Below, in pieces: positions 25,327 through 33,041 of a stretch of 33,041 nt of DNA (the first letter of the stretch is position 1; the number at the start of each line of letters is the position of its first letter). Under the pieces are notes generated by a model. It did no database searches. It was not told the DNA's origin and saw only the letters and a list, made by a program, of their open reading frames with translations. A program made the position numbers and the translations under genes. The DNA comes from Aeromonas popoffii (GTDB lineage: Bacteria; Pseudomonadota; Gammaproteobacteria; Enterobacterales; Aeromonadaceae): assembly GCF_000820025.1 (NCBI RefSeq), contig NZ_CDBI01000080.1, positions 1 to 33,041 on the forward strand, in the 5' to 3' direction.

Positions 25327-26136
25327 TCAGGCGTTCAGCACGAACCGTTCAATCAGCTGGGCGACCCCATCTTCATCGTTGCGCGCCGTGGTGTGTTGGG
25401 CCAGCGCCTTGATCTCGTCGGTGGCGTTGCCCATGGCCACTCCCAGCCCGGCGTATTCGATCATGTGGTGATCGTTGCCCGCATCCCCCACGGCTATCAC
25501 CTGGGTGGCGTCCAGCCCCAGATGCTCGGCCAGGGCGGCGACGCCTGTGCCCTTGTTGCTCTGCTTGTGCATGAACTCGAGGAAGTAGGGGGCACTGCGT
25601 ACCACTGTGTAGCGCTCATGAAGCTCGGCGGGCAGGCGTTCGATGGCGCGGGAGAGCTGGGGCGGCTCGTCGATCATCATCACCTTCATGATCTGCTCGT
25701 CGGCGGGCAGGGTGGCGAAATCGATCAGATTGATGGGCATGCCGATGAGGCGGGATTCGTGCTCGGTATAGGTGCTGACCCTGGGGCTGATGAGGCCCTG
25801 AGTGACAGAGAAGCCGTGTACGTTCACCTCCAGCTCGTTTGCCAGCTTGGCGATGGCACTGGCGTCGCTGCCGGTCAGCAGCTGGCTGCGGATGATGCGC
25901 TGATCGGCCACCTGTTGCACCAGGGCGCCATTGTAGCAGATGACGTAGTCATCCTGACCTGTGAGGCCGAGCTCGACCAGGTAACGGCTCATCCCTTCCA
26001 GCGGGCGACCTGAGGCCAGCACCACAGTCACGCCCCCGGCGCGGGCGGCCTGGATGGCGGCGTGGGTGCGGGGTGAAATTTGGCCCTGGGAGTCCAACAG
26101 GGTGCCATCCATATCCAATGCGATCAGCTTGTACAT
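25327..26136 (-). CDS. yidA: Cof-type HAD sugar phosphatase YidA
   Basis: Cytosolic HAD phosphatase of the Cof/IIB subfamily (269 residues). E. coli YidA hydrolyses sugar and other small phosphate esters. Motif I is ALDMDGTLLDS (Asp8, Asp10), motif II ASGRP (Ser in VVLASGRP), motif III Lys in NKGTGVAALAEHLGL, and motif IV GDAGNDHHMIEYAG. The cap includes YVICYNGALVQ and KVMMIDEPPQL, which match YidA more closely than other Cof proteins. The ATG at 26136 follows a weak GTGAGAG. It has its own strong terminator. Confidence 0.9.
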   Translation of the reverse strand: MYKLIALDMDGTLLDSQGQISPRTHAAIQAARAGGVTVVLASGRPLEGMSRYLVELGLTGQDDYVICYNGALVQQVADQRIIRSQLLTGSDASAIAKLANELEVNVHGFSVTQGLISPRVSTYTEHESRLIGMPINLIDFATLPADEQIMKVMMIDEPPQLSRAIERLPAELHERYTVVRSAPYFLEFMHKQSNKGTGVAALAEHLGLDATQVIAVGDAGNDHHMIEYAGLGVAMGNATDEIKALAQHTTARNDEDGVAQLIERFVLNA

Positions 26137-26292
26137 CTCTCACTACCTGAAGTCTGGCTGGCCCGCCCTATGGGGCCAATGGAAGGCCGAGTGTAGCGAA
26201 ATTCGCAGCCAGGATCACGGGTTGGCGGCGAGAGGCTGGGCCAGCAGGGGGAATGTTACCAGAGGGAAGGCGAGCCGCAGGGCCAGCTGCTG

Positions 26293-27963
26293 TCACTTGT
26301 GGGGTTCGTAGGGGGTCAGCTGCAACTGATCTTCGCGGATGGCGAAGTGGATGGGGCCGTGTTCTATGTCGACTCTGTAGTGGTGGTGGGCCATCTCCAC
26401 CTCGACCCCGGGGAAGGCGCGCTGGGTGGCTATGATGTCCATCTCAGCCATCAGTTTCTGCAGCTCTTCCTGCGCGGCCTCCAGCTGTTCATCCAGCAGC
26501 TTGCTCTCGTCGATATGGCGGGTGCGGATCAATTTGATCTTCTGCAGGGTCTGGGGGTTGCGCTTGTCCCCTGGCAGCTGTAACAGCTTGAGCAGCAGAT
26601 CCTGCAGCTTGTCCAGTTGCTCCCGGCACTCCTGCTTGCGCTGGCGCAGGGCCTGTTCATGCTCTTTGTGGGTGAAGTAGCCGCCGAGGATCTGCAACCG
26701 GGTCTGGTTGTAGGCCGAGGCGCCCAGGATGGGGGCCATGATGAGGCGATTGGCAATGCTGATGCCCCCCAGCAGGTGGCCCTTGCGCATGCCGCTGTCG
26801 CCCACCTTGATGTCTTGCCCGCTGCGGCTGTAAGAGTGGCTGAGCTGGTTCTGGATCTGGATGTCGCCCCCGGCCTCCAGCTTGGCGTACTGGGCATAGC
26901 TGGCGTGGATCTCGCCCTGGGCATTGAGGTGGCAGAGGTATTCGTCACTCTGCTTGCTCTTGCGGCCTATGATGCCGTTGCGCACCGTGATGGTGCCGCT
27001 CGATTCTATGTAGCCCCCCTCGACGAAGCCGCCGATCACCACGTCGCCACTGGTCTTTATCTTCATGCCGGGGGTGACATCCCCCGCCACTATCAGGGCA
27101 CCTTCGAAGATGACGTGGCCGTGGCGGATGTCGACCTGCTTGACGCTCAGCACGTCATCCACCTTCATGCCGTTCTTCTCCTGGCGGGGCAGGCCTGGGC
27201 GGCTGGCCAGCAGCAGATCCGCATCATCCGGCGAGATGAAGGTGCCCTCACCGGCCACCATGGGGCTGTCCTTGCCATGCTTGGCGGGCAGCTCCTGGTT
27301 GGTGACGGTAAAGCCGGGCACGCCCTGGGTGGCGGGGTGACGGCGCATCAGCTGGGCGCCGGCCTTGACGGTGATCAGGGTGCCGAGGTCGCGCATGTCG
27401 ACCCGGCCATGATCCAGCTCCCGGGGCTTGAGGATCCGCTCGGCTGGCGTCTCCACCAGCCGCTCGAATCGGGTGTCCTGGCCGTTGATGGCGGCCTTGC
27501 CCAGCGCCACCGGCAGCTTGAGCAGGGTGCCTGGTGTCGCCTCCTTGGCGGCCAGAATGGCGGCGGCGATGAGAGGCGCCTGTACTCCCCGACTGATCTC
27601 GCTGGCCTGCACCGCCTGCTCCAGATCTTCAGTGGTGAGATACTTGCCACCCCAGTCGGCGGTGATCTGGGCGATGGCACTCATCCGGTCTTTCTCCACC
27701 ACCAGGGTGACACGGGCATCGTGGCGCTGGGCGACGGGGACCGGATTGTCGGGCAGGGGGGTGTCCGGGTTGCTTAACAGGGTGTTGAGCAAGCTGATGG
27801 CCTGCTTGATCCCTTCCGTCAGCGGCTGGTAGCGGCGACAGTTGGAAGCCAGCAACAGCGTCTGGATATCGCTCTCCGAAACGGGGGTGGTCAGCCCGGG
27901 TATGATGCGCAGGCAGGCGTACTCCATATCGGCTGATAACAGTAACCACTCTTTGCTTAACAC
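26293..27963 (-). CDS. FapA family protein (DUF342)
   Basis: Protein of 556 residues with the FapA/DUF342 domain. Relatives act in flagellar or cell-pole functions, for instance V. vulnificus FapA, which binds the glucose PTS enzyme IIA-Glc. The N-terminal region (1-200) is followed by the beta-helical polymer-forming domain around 240-400, with repeated turns such as VIFEGALIVAGDVTPGMKIKTSGDVVIGGFVEGG. The C-terminal portion holds an acidic and lysine-rich coiled coil (about 430-515). GTG 27963 is chosen because AAGGAAA lies just before it. No flagellar genes are adjacent, so the cellular role is uncertain. Confidence 0.85.
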   Translation of the reverse strand: MLSKEWLLLSADMEYACLRIIPGLTTPVSESDIQTLLLASNCRRYQPLTEGIKQAISLLNTLLSNPDTPLPDNPVPVAQRHDARVTLVVEKDRMSAIAQITADWGGKYLTTEDLEQAVQASEISRGVQAPLIAAAILAAKEATPGTLLKLPVALGKAAINGQDTRFERLVETPAERILKPRELDHGRVDMRDLGTLITVKAGAQLMRRHPATQGVPGFTVTNQELPAKHGKDSPMVAGEGTFISPDDADLLLASRPGLPRQEKNGMKVDDVLSVKQVDIRHGHVIFEGALIVAGDVTPGMKIKTSGDVVIGGFVEGGYIESSGTITVRNGIIGRKSKQSDEYLCHLNAQGEIHASYAQYAKLEAGGDIQIQNQLSHSYSRSGQDIKVGDSGMRKGHLLGGISIANRLIMAPILGASAYNQTRLQILGGYFTHKEHEQALRQRKQECREQLDKLQDLLLKLLQLPGDKRNPQTLQKIKLIRTRHIDESKLLDEQLEAAQEELQKLMAEMDIIATQRAFPGVEVEMAHHHYRVDIEHGPIHFAIREDQLQLTPYEPHK

Positions 27964-28285
27964 CCGGTTTCCTTCTCTCGTTTTTACCCATATCGAGATA
28001 GCCTTTGATTTCTATTTAATCGACTTTTTGTTAAAAATGCGAGTCATCAATATGGCGCTGGTCTGCAGTATTCGGGCATTTCTCCTTTTTGGTCAACGAG
28101 CTAGGCACAAATGGGTGAGCCTGGACGAGGAAATCAAGGATGACAGCGGGTATGCTGACGGCACGGGAAGCCTGCAGGTCGGCAAGAGACGTGTAGGCCC
28201 TGAACCCGGGGGCGGTGTGTACCGGAAGAGTCTGGCTTGAGGCGTTGGCCGGTATCCGATCTTTGCGGGTACCGGCGCTGGATGC
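27964..28285. other. Intergenic region between the FapA and CinA-like genes
   Basis: I see no convincing gene, RNA structure or terminator here. The half nearer the FapA gene (about 27975-28110) is AT-rich and probably carries its promoter on the minus strand. The half nearer the CinA-like gene is GC-rich with no T-tailed hairpin after its stop, so read-through into the FapA gene is possible. Confidence 0.4.
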
Positions 28286-29437
28286 CTAGCGGCCGCGCTG
28301 CGCCGTTCTGGCCAAGGTGAGGTAGTCGCCGAGCACTGGCAAGCCTTGCAGGTGGCGGCGCAGCATGTCGAGGGCGGCGAAGGCGAGGATCTTTCGCCGG
28401 CTCTCGGGATCCGGGTGGCTGGCCTTCAGCGTCTGGCCGATCTGTTGCCCGTCGGCGCAGAGCAGCAGCGGCACGCCCTCCGTCCCCTCCCATCCTATGG
28501 TCAGGCTCAGCCCCTCACGTTTTGCCTCCAACTGCGCCAGCTCGCTGGCGACGTTGCCGCGAAAGCCGGCCTCAAGCCGGGGATACTCGTGGCAGAGGGC
28601 GAGCAGCGCACCCCGGCTTTCCCCCTCCAGCAGGGTCAGCGGCCTCTCCCCCAGCAGGGCCAGGATCTGCCGCGCAGGCTCTTCATCTCCCCGTCCCACC
28701 AGCCAGGGCTGGATCGCCGTGAGCAGTCGCGCCTCGGTGTCATCCATGTCGGCGGCGCTGGCGCCGTGGCCGATGAGTTTCAGCTCAATCAGCGGCATGG
28801 AGGAGCGGTAGCCCAGCTCTATGCCGGTTGGCCAGGGGGCTGCATCCAGCATGTCGGAGAGAGCCGATTCCGAGATACCAAAGCTGTAGAAGCGGCGTAG
28901 TTCGGTATCGGTCTGCGCGCCAGCCAGCTGCTTGAGGCGCGGCAGGATCTGCTCGCGCACCATCTGCTTGAACTCGAACGGCACGCCCGGGGTGAAGAAG
29001 AGCTGGCTCTGACCACTGTGCACGACAAAGCCGCAGGCGGTGCCGACCGGATTGTCGAGGATCTCGCACTCCTGTGGCAACCAGGCCTGCTTGGCGTTGC
29101 TTTGCGCCATGGGGCGGCCCCGACTGGCGTAGCGTGCCGCTATGGTGGCCAGCCACTCAGGGTACAGCGTTAGCGGTTGCTCGAAAGCTTCGGCGGCGGC
29201 CTGCGCGGTGAGATCATCGGCAGTGGGGCCGAGCCCGCCGCACACCAGCACCACGTCGGCGCGGCTGGCACTCTCCTGCAGCACGGTTTTCAGATCGGTG
29301 AGGTTGTCTCCCACAGTGGCACGGCGGCGCACCTGCCAGCCTTGCTCCAGCAGCAGGGCGCTGAGCCAGGCGGCATTGGTATCCACCACCAGACCCGTCA
29401 CTATCTCGTCTCCGGTGCTGATGATCTCGATACGCAT
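28286..29437 (-). CDS. CinA/YfaY-like nicotinamide-nucleotide amidohydrolase-related protein
   Basis: Cytosolic protein of 383 residues. The N-terminal half is the CinA COG1058 molybdopterin-binding-type domain: IISTGDEIVTGLVVDTNAAWL, VCGGLGPTADDLTAQAAAE, FFTPGVPFEFKQMV. The C-terminal half lacks the AESCTGG-type catalytic motif of the NMN deamidase (PncC) domain of full CinA proteins. The overall arrangement resembles E. coli YfaY. Enzyme activity is uncertain: the N-terminal domain of relatives can hydrolyse ADP-ribose or NADH-derived substrates. ATG 29437 follows AAGGAG. It lies 58 bases after the HD-GYP gene on the same strand and may be co-transcribed. Confidence 0.87.
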   Translation of the reverse strand: MRIEIISTGDEIVTGLVVDTNAAWLSALLLEQGWQVRRRATVGDNLTDLKTVLQESASRADVVLVCGGLGPTADDLTAQAAAEAFEQPLTLYPEWLATIAARYASRGRPMAQSNAKQAWLPQECEILDNPVGTACGFVVHSGQSQLFFTPGVPFEFKQMVREQILPRLKQLAGAQTDTELRRFYSFGISESALSDMLDAAPWPTGIELGYRSSMPLIELKLIGHGASAADMDDTEARLLTAIQPWLVGRGDEEPARQILALLGERPLTLLEGESRGALLALCHEYPRLEAGFRGNVASELAQLEAKREGLSLTIGWEGTEGVPLLLCADGQQIGQTLKASHPDPESRRKILAFAALDMLRRHLQGLPVLGDYLTLARTAQRGR

Positions 29438-29470
29438 GGGGGCTCCTTGAAATGGGGAAGTAAACTGGGA

Positions 29471-29489
29471 CGGCCATGCACCATGGCCG
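29471..29489 (-). other. Hairpin between the HD-GYP and CinA-like genes
   Basis: CGGCCATG and CATGGCCG pair with a three-base centre. There is no T run, so it is not a normal terminator; an RNA-processing or stability element is possible. Confidence 0.3.
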
Positions 29490-29495
29490 GGACAA

Positions 29496-30734
29496 TCAGG
29501 GCTTGGTGTGTTCGAAGTAGTAGCTGATCCGGGTACGCGGATTGAGGTATTCGAACACCGCCGGCGGCAGTCGTTTGGGGTGGATCACCTTGGCGATCGA
29601 CAGCTCGGTCTGTTGCAGATCTATGATGGCCGCCTCCTGGCGCGGGATACGGGGATCATACACCAGCACGGAGGGGTAGAGCAGGCGAGAGGCATTCACC
29701 GACATCACCAGCCCCACCTGACCATTGGAGAGCTGCACCACGCTGCCGGGCGGGTATATGCCCATCAGCCGGATCAGCATACTGAGGTATTCCGGGTTGA
29801 ACTGGGCCTTGCGCTGCTTGTAGAGGCCGCTCAGGGCCGAGTAGGGCACCTTGGCCTGCATGTGGCAGAGGTTGTCGTACTCGTTGATCAGCGACACCAT
29901 CTGGGTGAGCGGGTCGAGCTGCCCCTTTTTGAGCCCCTCAGGCCCGCTGCCATCGAGATATTCGTGGTGATGGAGCACGATGCCTTTGGCCTCGGCGGGG
30001 AAATCTTTGACCAGATTGAGCAGGTCGATGCCATAGCGCGGGTGCTGGGCCATCAGGTTCTGCTCCGGCTTGGTCAGCGGCTCCGTCTTGCGCAGGATCT
30101 GGCTCGGGATCTTCAGCTTGCCTATGTCGTGGAACAGGGCACCCATGCCGACCTGGCGGATCTGGTCAGCCGACATGTTGCACTCCTTGGCCAGCAGCAT
30201 GCTGAGCACGCTGACGTTGAGGGAGTGGAAGTAGAGGTTGTTGCCATCCTCGCTGTCGGAGACCAGGTGCAGCACCATCTCATCCACCGACAGCAGCTGT
30301 TCTGTCATGGCGTTGATCAGCTCCTGCGCCTCGCCGATGGCGTTGAGGGGGCGGAACTGGAGCTTGCTCATGACGCTGCGCACCTGCGCCAGGGATTGCT
30401 GGAACTGCTTCTCGCACTGCTGCAGATCGCGGCGATACTGCTGTAACTGCTCGATGCGGCGCGTCTTCTCCAGCTGCATCTCGGCCTGGCGCTGGGAGGT
30501 GTCGGGCGTCTCCACCGGTTGGGTCTGGATCTGGTCCAGCGGCTTGGGCGGGACGTCGCTCTTGTCGGGGATGATGGTGACGAGTTTTAGACCGAGCCGG
30601 CGGATCAGCTCGATCTCCTCTTCATTCTTGAGCTTGAAGCTGGAAAACAGGAAAGGGTGTTCGCGCCAACCCAGTGGCAGAGAGACGAAATTGCCGACTT
30701 GCAGTCGGTCTACGGAAATCTTGATACCTGTCAT
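29496..30734 (-). CDS. HD-GYP-type protein with N-terminal DUF3391 domain
   Basis: Probable cyclic-di-GMP phosphodiesterase or sensor. The N-terminal DUF3391 region (KISVDRLQVGNFVSLPLGW) is followed by a helical linker (IEQLQQYRRDLQQ) and the HD-GYP domain. Metal-binding histidines and Asp are present: HSLNVSVLSMLLAKE, HDIGKLKIP, HPRYGIDLL and HHEYLDGSG. The signature after DGSG reads PEGL where family members have GYP plus a hydrophobic (YPxGL), so the GYP tripeptide is not conserved. ATG 30734 is preferred because the family N-terminus begins there; GTG 30755 is in frame with no clear ribosome binding site. It is divergent from metA, and their promoters share the gap 30735-30879. Confidence 0.86.
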   Translation of the reverse strand: MTGIKISVDRLQVGNFVSLPLGWREHPFLFSSFKLKNEEEIELIRRLGLKLVTIIPDKSDVPPKPLDQIQTQPVETPDTSQRQAEMQLEKTRRIEQLQQYRRDLQQCEKQFQQSLAQVRSVMSKLQFRPLNAIGEAQELINAMTEQLLSVDEMVLHLVSDSEDGNNLYFHSLNVSVLSMLLAKECNMSADQIRQVGMGALFHDIGKLKIPSQILRKTEPLTKPEQNLMAQHPRYGIDLLNLVKDFPAEAKGIVLHHHEYLDGSGPEGLKKGQLDPLTQMVSLINEYDNLCHMQAKVPYSALSGLYKQRKAQFNPEYLSMLIRLMGIYPPGSVVQLSNGQVGLVMSVNASRLLYPSVLVYDPRIPRQEAAIIDLQQTELSIAKVIHPKRLPPAVFEYLNPRTRISYYFEHTKP

Positions 30735-30829
30735 TGTCTTGGCTGCGAGAGACACATGTGAGCCGTATGCTAGTCAAAGGCGGAGGTGAATACAAAAGGT
30801 ATCTGATGACAGGGTAAGCGCTTTATTAT

Positions 30830-30853
30830 AGGCTTCTAGATGTCCAGACATAT
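30830..30853 (+). promoter_or_regulatory. Three tandem MetJ boxes upstream of metA
   Basis: Consecutive octamers AGGCTTCT, AGATGTCC and AGACATAT each match the met box AGACGTCT at six of eight positions, in exact 8-base register. They lie 27 to 50 bases before the metA start. A -10-like TATTAT at 30824-30829 abuts them, so bound MetJ would cover the transcription start. S-adenosylmethionine-dependent repression is the natural inference. Confidence 0.72.
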
Positions 30854-30879
30854 TTACCGATGCAGTACAGGGAGTAAGC

Positions 30880-31824
30880 ATGCCGATCAAGATCCCGGAT
30901 CAGTTACCCGCCGCCGAAGTGCTGGGGCAGGAGAACATCTTCGTGATGACGGAATCCCGGGCCGTCACCCAGAACATACGCCCGTTGCGGGTGTTGATCC
31001 TCAACCTGATGCCCAAGAAGATTGAAACCGAGATCCAGCTGATGCGGATGCTCTCCAACTCGCCGTTGCAGGTGGACGTGGATCTGCTGCGTATCGACGA
31101 TCGGGAGTCGAAGAACACGCCCCAGGCGCACCTCGAGAACTTCTATCACGACTTCGAACAGGTACGGGGCAACAACTACGACGGCATGATCATCACGGGA
31201 GCGCCGCTCGGGCTGGTGGAGTTCGAGGAGGTGGTCTACTGGCCGCGCATCGTCGAGATCATCGAGTGGTCCCATCAGCATGTGACCTCGACCCTGTTCC
31301 TCTGCTGGGCGGTACAGGCGGCGCTGAAAGCCTTGTATGGCATGGAAAAACAGACCCACGGTGAGAAGCTCTCCGGCGTCTATCGCCATCACAGGCTCGA
31401 TGAGCACGAGCCGCTGCTGCGCGGCTTCGACGACGAATTCGTGGCGCCCCACTCCCGCTATGCCGCGTTCGACGGGGATCTTATCCGCGCCAACACCGAC
31501 CTGCAGATCTTTGCCGAGTCCGAAGAGGCGGGAGTCTATCTGGCGGCGACCAAGGATTGTCGCCAGGTGTTCGTCACCGGTCACCCTGAATACGATGCCC
31601 TGACCCTGGATGGGGAGTACCAGCGGGATCTGGCGGCCGGGCTCGAGCCCGTCATCCCGGTCAACTATTATCCGGCTAACGATCCCGGCCAGACCCCGCG
31701 CGCCAGCTGGCGCAGCCACGGCCACCTGCTGTTCTCCAACTGGCTCAACTACTACGTCTATCAGCTCACCAGCTATCGGGTGGAAGACATAGGCAAGGTG
31801 TTTACCTACCAGCAGCCCAAGTAA
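30880..31824 (+). CDS. metA: Homoserine O-succinyltransferase
   Basis: Cytosolic enzyme for the first committed step of methionine synthesis, acylating L-homoserine. It is 314 residues. The nucleophile is Cys142 in [11 protein letters not shown]; His235 and Glu237 in VTGHPEYD complete the active site. Residue 111 is Gly, which in this family is associated with succinyl-CoA instead of acetyl-CoA (Glu). The start at 30880 follows GGGAG. It is monocistronic with a MetJ-type operator. It converges on the phosphatase gene 18 bases beyond its stop with no obvious terminator. Confidence 0.96.
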   Translation: MPIKIPDQLPAAEVLGQENIFVMTESRAVTQNIRPLRVLILNLMPKKIETEIQLMRMLSNSPLQVDVDLLRIDDRESKNTPQAHLENFYHDFEQVRGNNYDGMIITGAPLGLVEFEEVVYWPRIVEIIEWSHQHVTSTLFLCWAVQAALKALYGMEKQTHGEKLSGVYRHHRLDEHEPLLRGFDDEFVAPHSRYAAFDGDLIRANTDLQIFAESEEAGVYLAATKDCRQVFVTGHPEYDALTLDGEYQRDLAAGLEPVIPVNYYPANDPGQTPRASWRSHGHLLFSNWLNYYVYQLTSYRVEDIGKVFTYQQPK

Positions 31825-31842
31825 GGATCAGCGTGGTGGGGC

Positions 31843-32361
31843 TCAGTCGGCCTGCTCCCGTCGTGCGGTCAGGGCGTCGAGCCACTGGCGATGCACCGCC
31901 AGGGTGAAGGCCTTGGGCCTGTGGGCCCGGATGGCGGCCATGGCCTCCTGCTGTGGCTGGCCGAGGGAGACAAGCAATGCGGCTGCGATCAGGCCGGTGC
32001 GGCCGCTGCCCCCCTTGCAGTGGATGACCAGATTTTTGCCTTCGAACAGCAGCCCGGTCAGTTGCGGCAGGGCCTGTTGCCAGGCCTGTTCGAAGGTGGC
32101 ATCGGGGGCCTGATCGTCTTCGATAGGCAGGTGGAACCAGCGCATGCCGCTCGCCTCGACCAGCGGGCCAAGCTGGCTCAGTGCGAGTCGGGCCAGTTCG
32201 GCCTCTGTCATCAGGGTCAGGACGCCATGGGCACCCGCCAGCCTGAGCTGATCCAGCGTCAGTGGCAGCGCCACCTGCTGGGTGCCGGGGCAGGGGGTCA
32301 GCAGTAGCTGGCCATCGACGCGGGGCACTTCCTGGCTCCAGAAAGGGTGAGACGGGAGCAT
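31843..32361 (-). CDS. Dual-specificity/tyrosine phosphatase-like protein
   Basis: Cytosolic cysteine phosphatase of 172 residues in the protein tyrosine phosphatase superfamily, similar to the CDKN3-like family. The P-loop is HCKGGSGRTG (Cys-x5-Arg) near residue 116. An acidic general-base candidate lies in LPIEDDQAPDATF, in the position of the WPD-type loop. The substrate is unknown. ATG 32361 follows AAGGA; the longer in-frame start at 32430 has no ribosome binding site. It is convergent with metA and divergent from the Lrp-type regulator. Confidence 0.83.
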   Translation of the reverse strand: MLPSHPFWSQEVPRVDGQLLLTPCPGTQQVALPLTLDQLRLAGAHGVLTLMTEAELARLALSQLGPLVEASGMRWFHLPIEDDQAPDATFEQAWQQALPQLTGLLFEGKNLVIHCKGGSGRTGLIAAALLVSLGQPQQEAMAAIRAHRPKAFTLAVHRQWLDALTARREQAD

Positions 32362-32518
32362 AAAGGTCCTTATGAGGCCAGCAAGGGCGAGGCGAGCCGG
32401 CATGGCCGGTTTCTGAGTGCGCCAAAGCATAGGGCGCGCGGCCCCGATGTCAATCTGCGTTGTGTTCGGCCCGGTTTACGGGCAGAGTCTAAAAAATTGA
32501 TCGGTGCAAGGAGTTAAG

Positions 32519-32989
32519 ATGAGAAACCTGGATCAACTGGATTTGGATATCCTGGCCCATCTGTTTCGCGATGCGGGCATGACCAACAAGGATCTGGCCG
32601 CGCTGGTCGGCGTGGCGCCGTCCACCTGCCTGGAGCGGGTGCGCAAGCTGCAACAGGATGGGGTGCTCAAGGGGGCGCATTGCGAAGTGGATCATCAGGC
32701 GCTCGGTGGCCATATCCAGGCCATGGTCTCCCTGCAGCTGGCCCGACACAGCCGCCAGATCATCGATGCCTTCCGCGACGCCATACTGGCGCTGCCCGAG
32801 GTGATCAGCCTGTTTCACATGGGAGGCAAGGATGATTTTCTGGTGCATCTGTGTGTCTCCGACACCGAGCACCTGCGCAACTTCGTGTTCGATCACTTCA
32901 CCTCCCGGGAGGAGGTGGTGCACCTCGAGACCTCGCTGGTGTTCGAACACAGGTTCAGCCGCTCGCTGCCCTGTTTTCTCAACACCTGA
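32519..32989 (+). CDS. Lrp/AsnC-family transcriptional regulator
   Basis: DNA-binding protein of 156 residues. The N-terminal helix-turn-helix is DLDILAHLFRDAGMTNKDLAALVGVAPSTCLERVRKLQQDGVLKG, and the C-terminal RAM ligand-binding domain contains EVISLFHMGGKDDFLVHLCVSD. The ligand, probably an amino acid, cannot be told. ATG 32519 is preceded by AAGGAG; GTG 32504 upstream is rejected as it comes before that site. The neighbouring divergent phosphatase gene could be a target. A strong palindromic terminator follows. Confidence 0.9.
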   Translation: MRNLDQLDLDILAHLFRDAGMTNKDLAALVGVAPSTCLERVRKLQQDGVLKGAHCEVDHQALGGHIQAMVSLQLARHSRQIIDAFRDAILALPEVISLFHMGGKDDFLVHLCVSDTEHLRNFVFDHFTSREEVVHLETSLVFEHRFSRSLPCFLNT

Positions 32990-33001
32990 TCCCGTGTTGC
33001 A

Positions 33002-33041
33002 CCCCACATAAAACCCGCCAATTGGCGGGTTTTATGTGGGG
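33002..33041. terminator. Perfect 40-bp palindrome, bidirectional terminator of the Lrp-type gene
   Basis: Bases 33002-33021 are the exact reverse complement of 33022-33041. The central part AACCCGCC/GGCGGGTT flanked by A and T runs is a normal bidirectional terminator hairpin. Pairing continues outward through ACATA and CCCC to the window edge, so the true palindrome may be longer. Confidence 0.88.

Noticed and set aside
28038..28240. Plus-strand frame between the FapA and CinA-like genes
   Set aside because: No ribosome binding site and no recognised motif; it crosses an AT- to GC-rich change and is antisense to the flanking transcription direction.

Overview
The window looks like ordinary core chromosome of a high-GC gammaproteobacterium, most probably Aeromonas or a close relative. 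This is inferred from the Enterobacteria/Vibrio-type gene order around cyaA-cyaY-lptM-lysA-dapF-DUF484-xerC-yigB, from the divergent hemCDXY operon, from protein sequences that resemble E. coli and Vibrio homologues, and from GC-rich codon use. I see no rRNA or tRNA gene, CRISPR array, insertion sequence, integrase of a mobile element or prophage.

Layout. 1-466 is an AT-rich leader before a serine/threonine-type HAAAP permease. 1800-5820 holds envelope and small accessory genes: an ExoD-like membrane protein, an outer-membrane beta-barrel, a GNAT acetyltransferase, a periplasmic SnoaL-like protein and a periplasmic ABC-type binding protein. 5898-8532 holds a general porin divergent from glpX, whose 3' end is duplicated downstream. 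After a YkgJ cysteine-cluster gene come hemY, hemX, hemD and hemC on the minus strand. They face cyaA across a control region with a good Fur box and a CRP box. Next are an esterase and cyaY (minus), then lptM-lysA-dapF-DUF484-xerC-yigB (plus).

21690-24960 contains a secreted cysteine protein, an MscS-type channel with a C-terminal cyclic-nucleotide-like domain, an orphan lipoprotein and a PuuD-type amidotransferase with a densely folded upstream region. 25294-30734 carries yidA, a FapA/DUF342 protein, a CinA/YfaY-like protein and an HD-GYP protein, all minus strand. The window ends with metA behind three tandem MetJ boxes, a dual-specificity-type phosphatase and an Lrp/AsnC regulator followed by a perfect 40-bp palindrome.

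How the genes fit together. Two biosynthetic routes are well represented: tetrapyrrole synthesis (hemC, hemD with hemX, hemY) and the end of the lysine/peptidoglycan diaminopimelate route (dapF, lysA), with metA for methionine. cyaA supplies cAMP and appears autoregulated by CRP. I did not find a convincing new defence or mobile system. The most unusual sequence facts are two independent tandem duplications of gene 3' ends (glpX and lysA), an inverted-repeat-rich block at 24991-25134, and two signalling proteins (HD-GYP and cyclic-nucleotide-type MscS) whose diagnostic motifs are altered.
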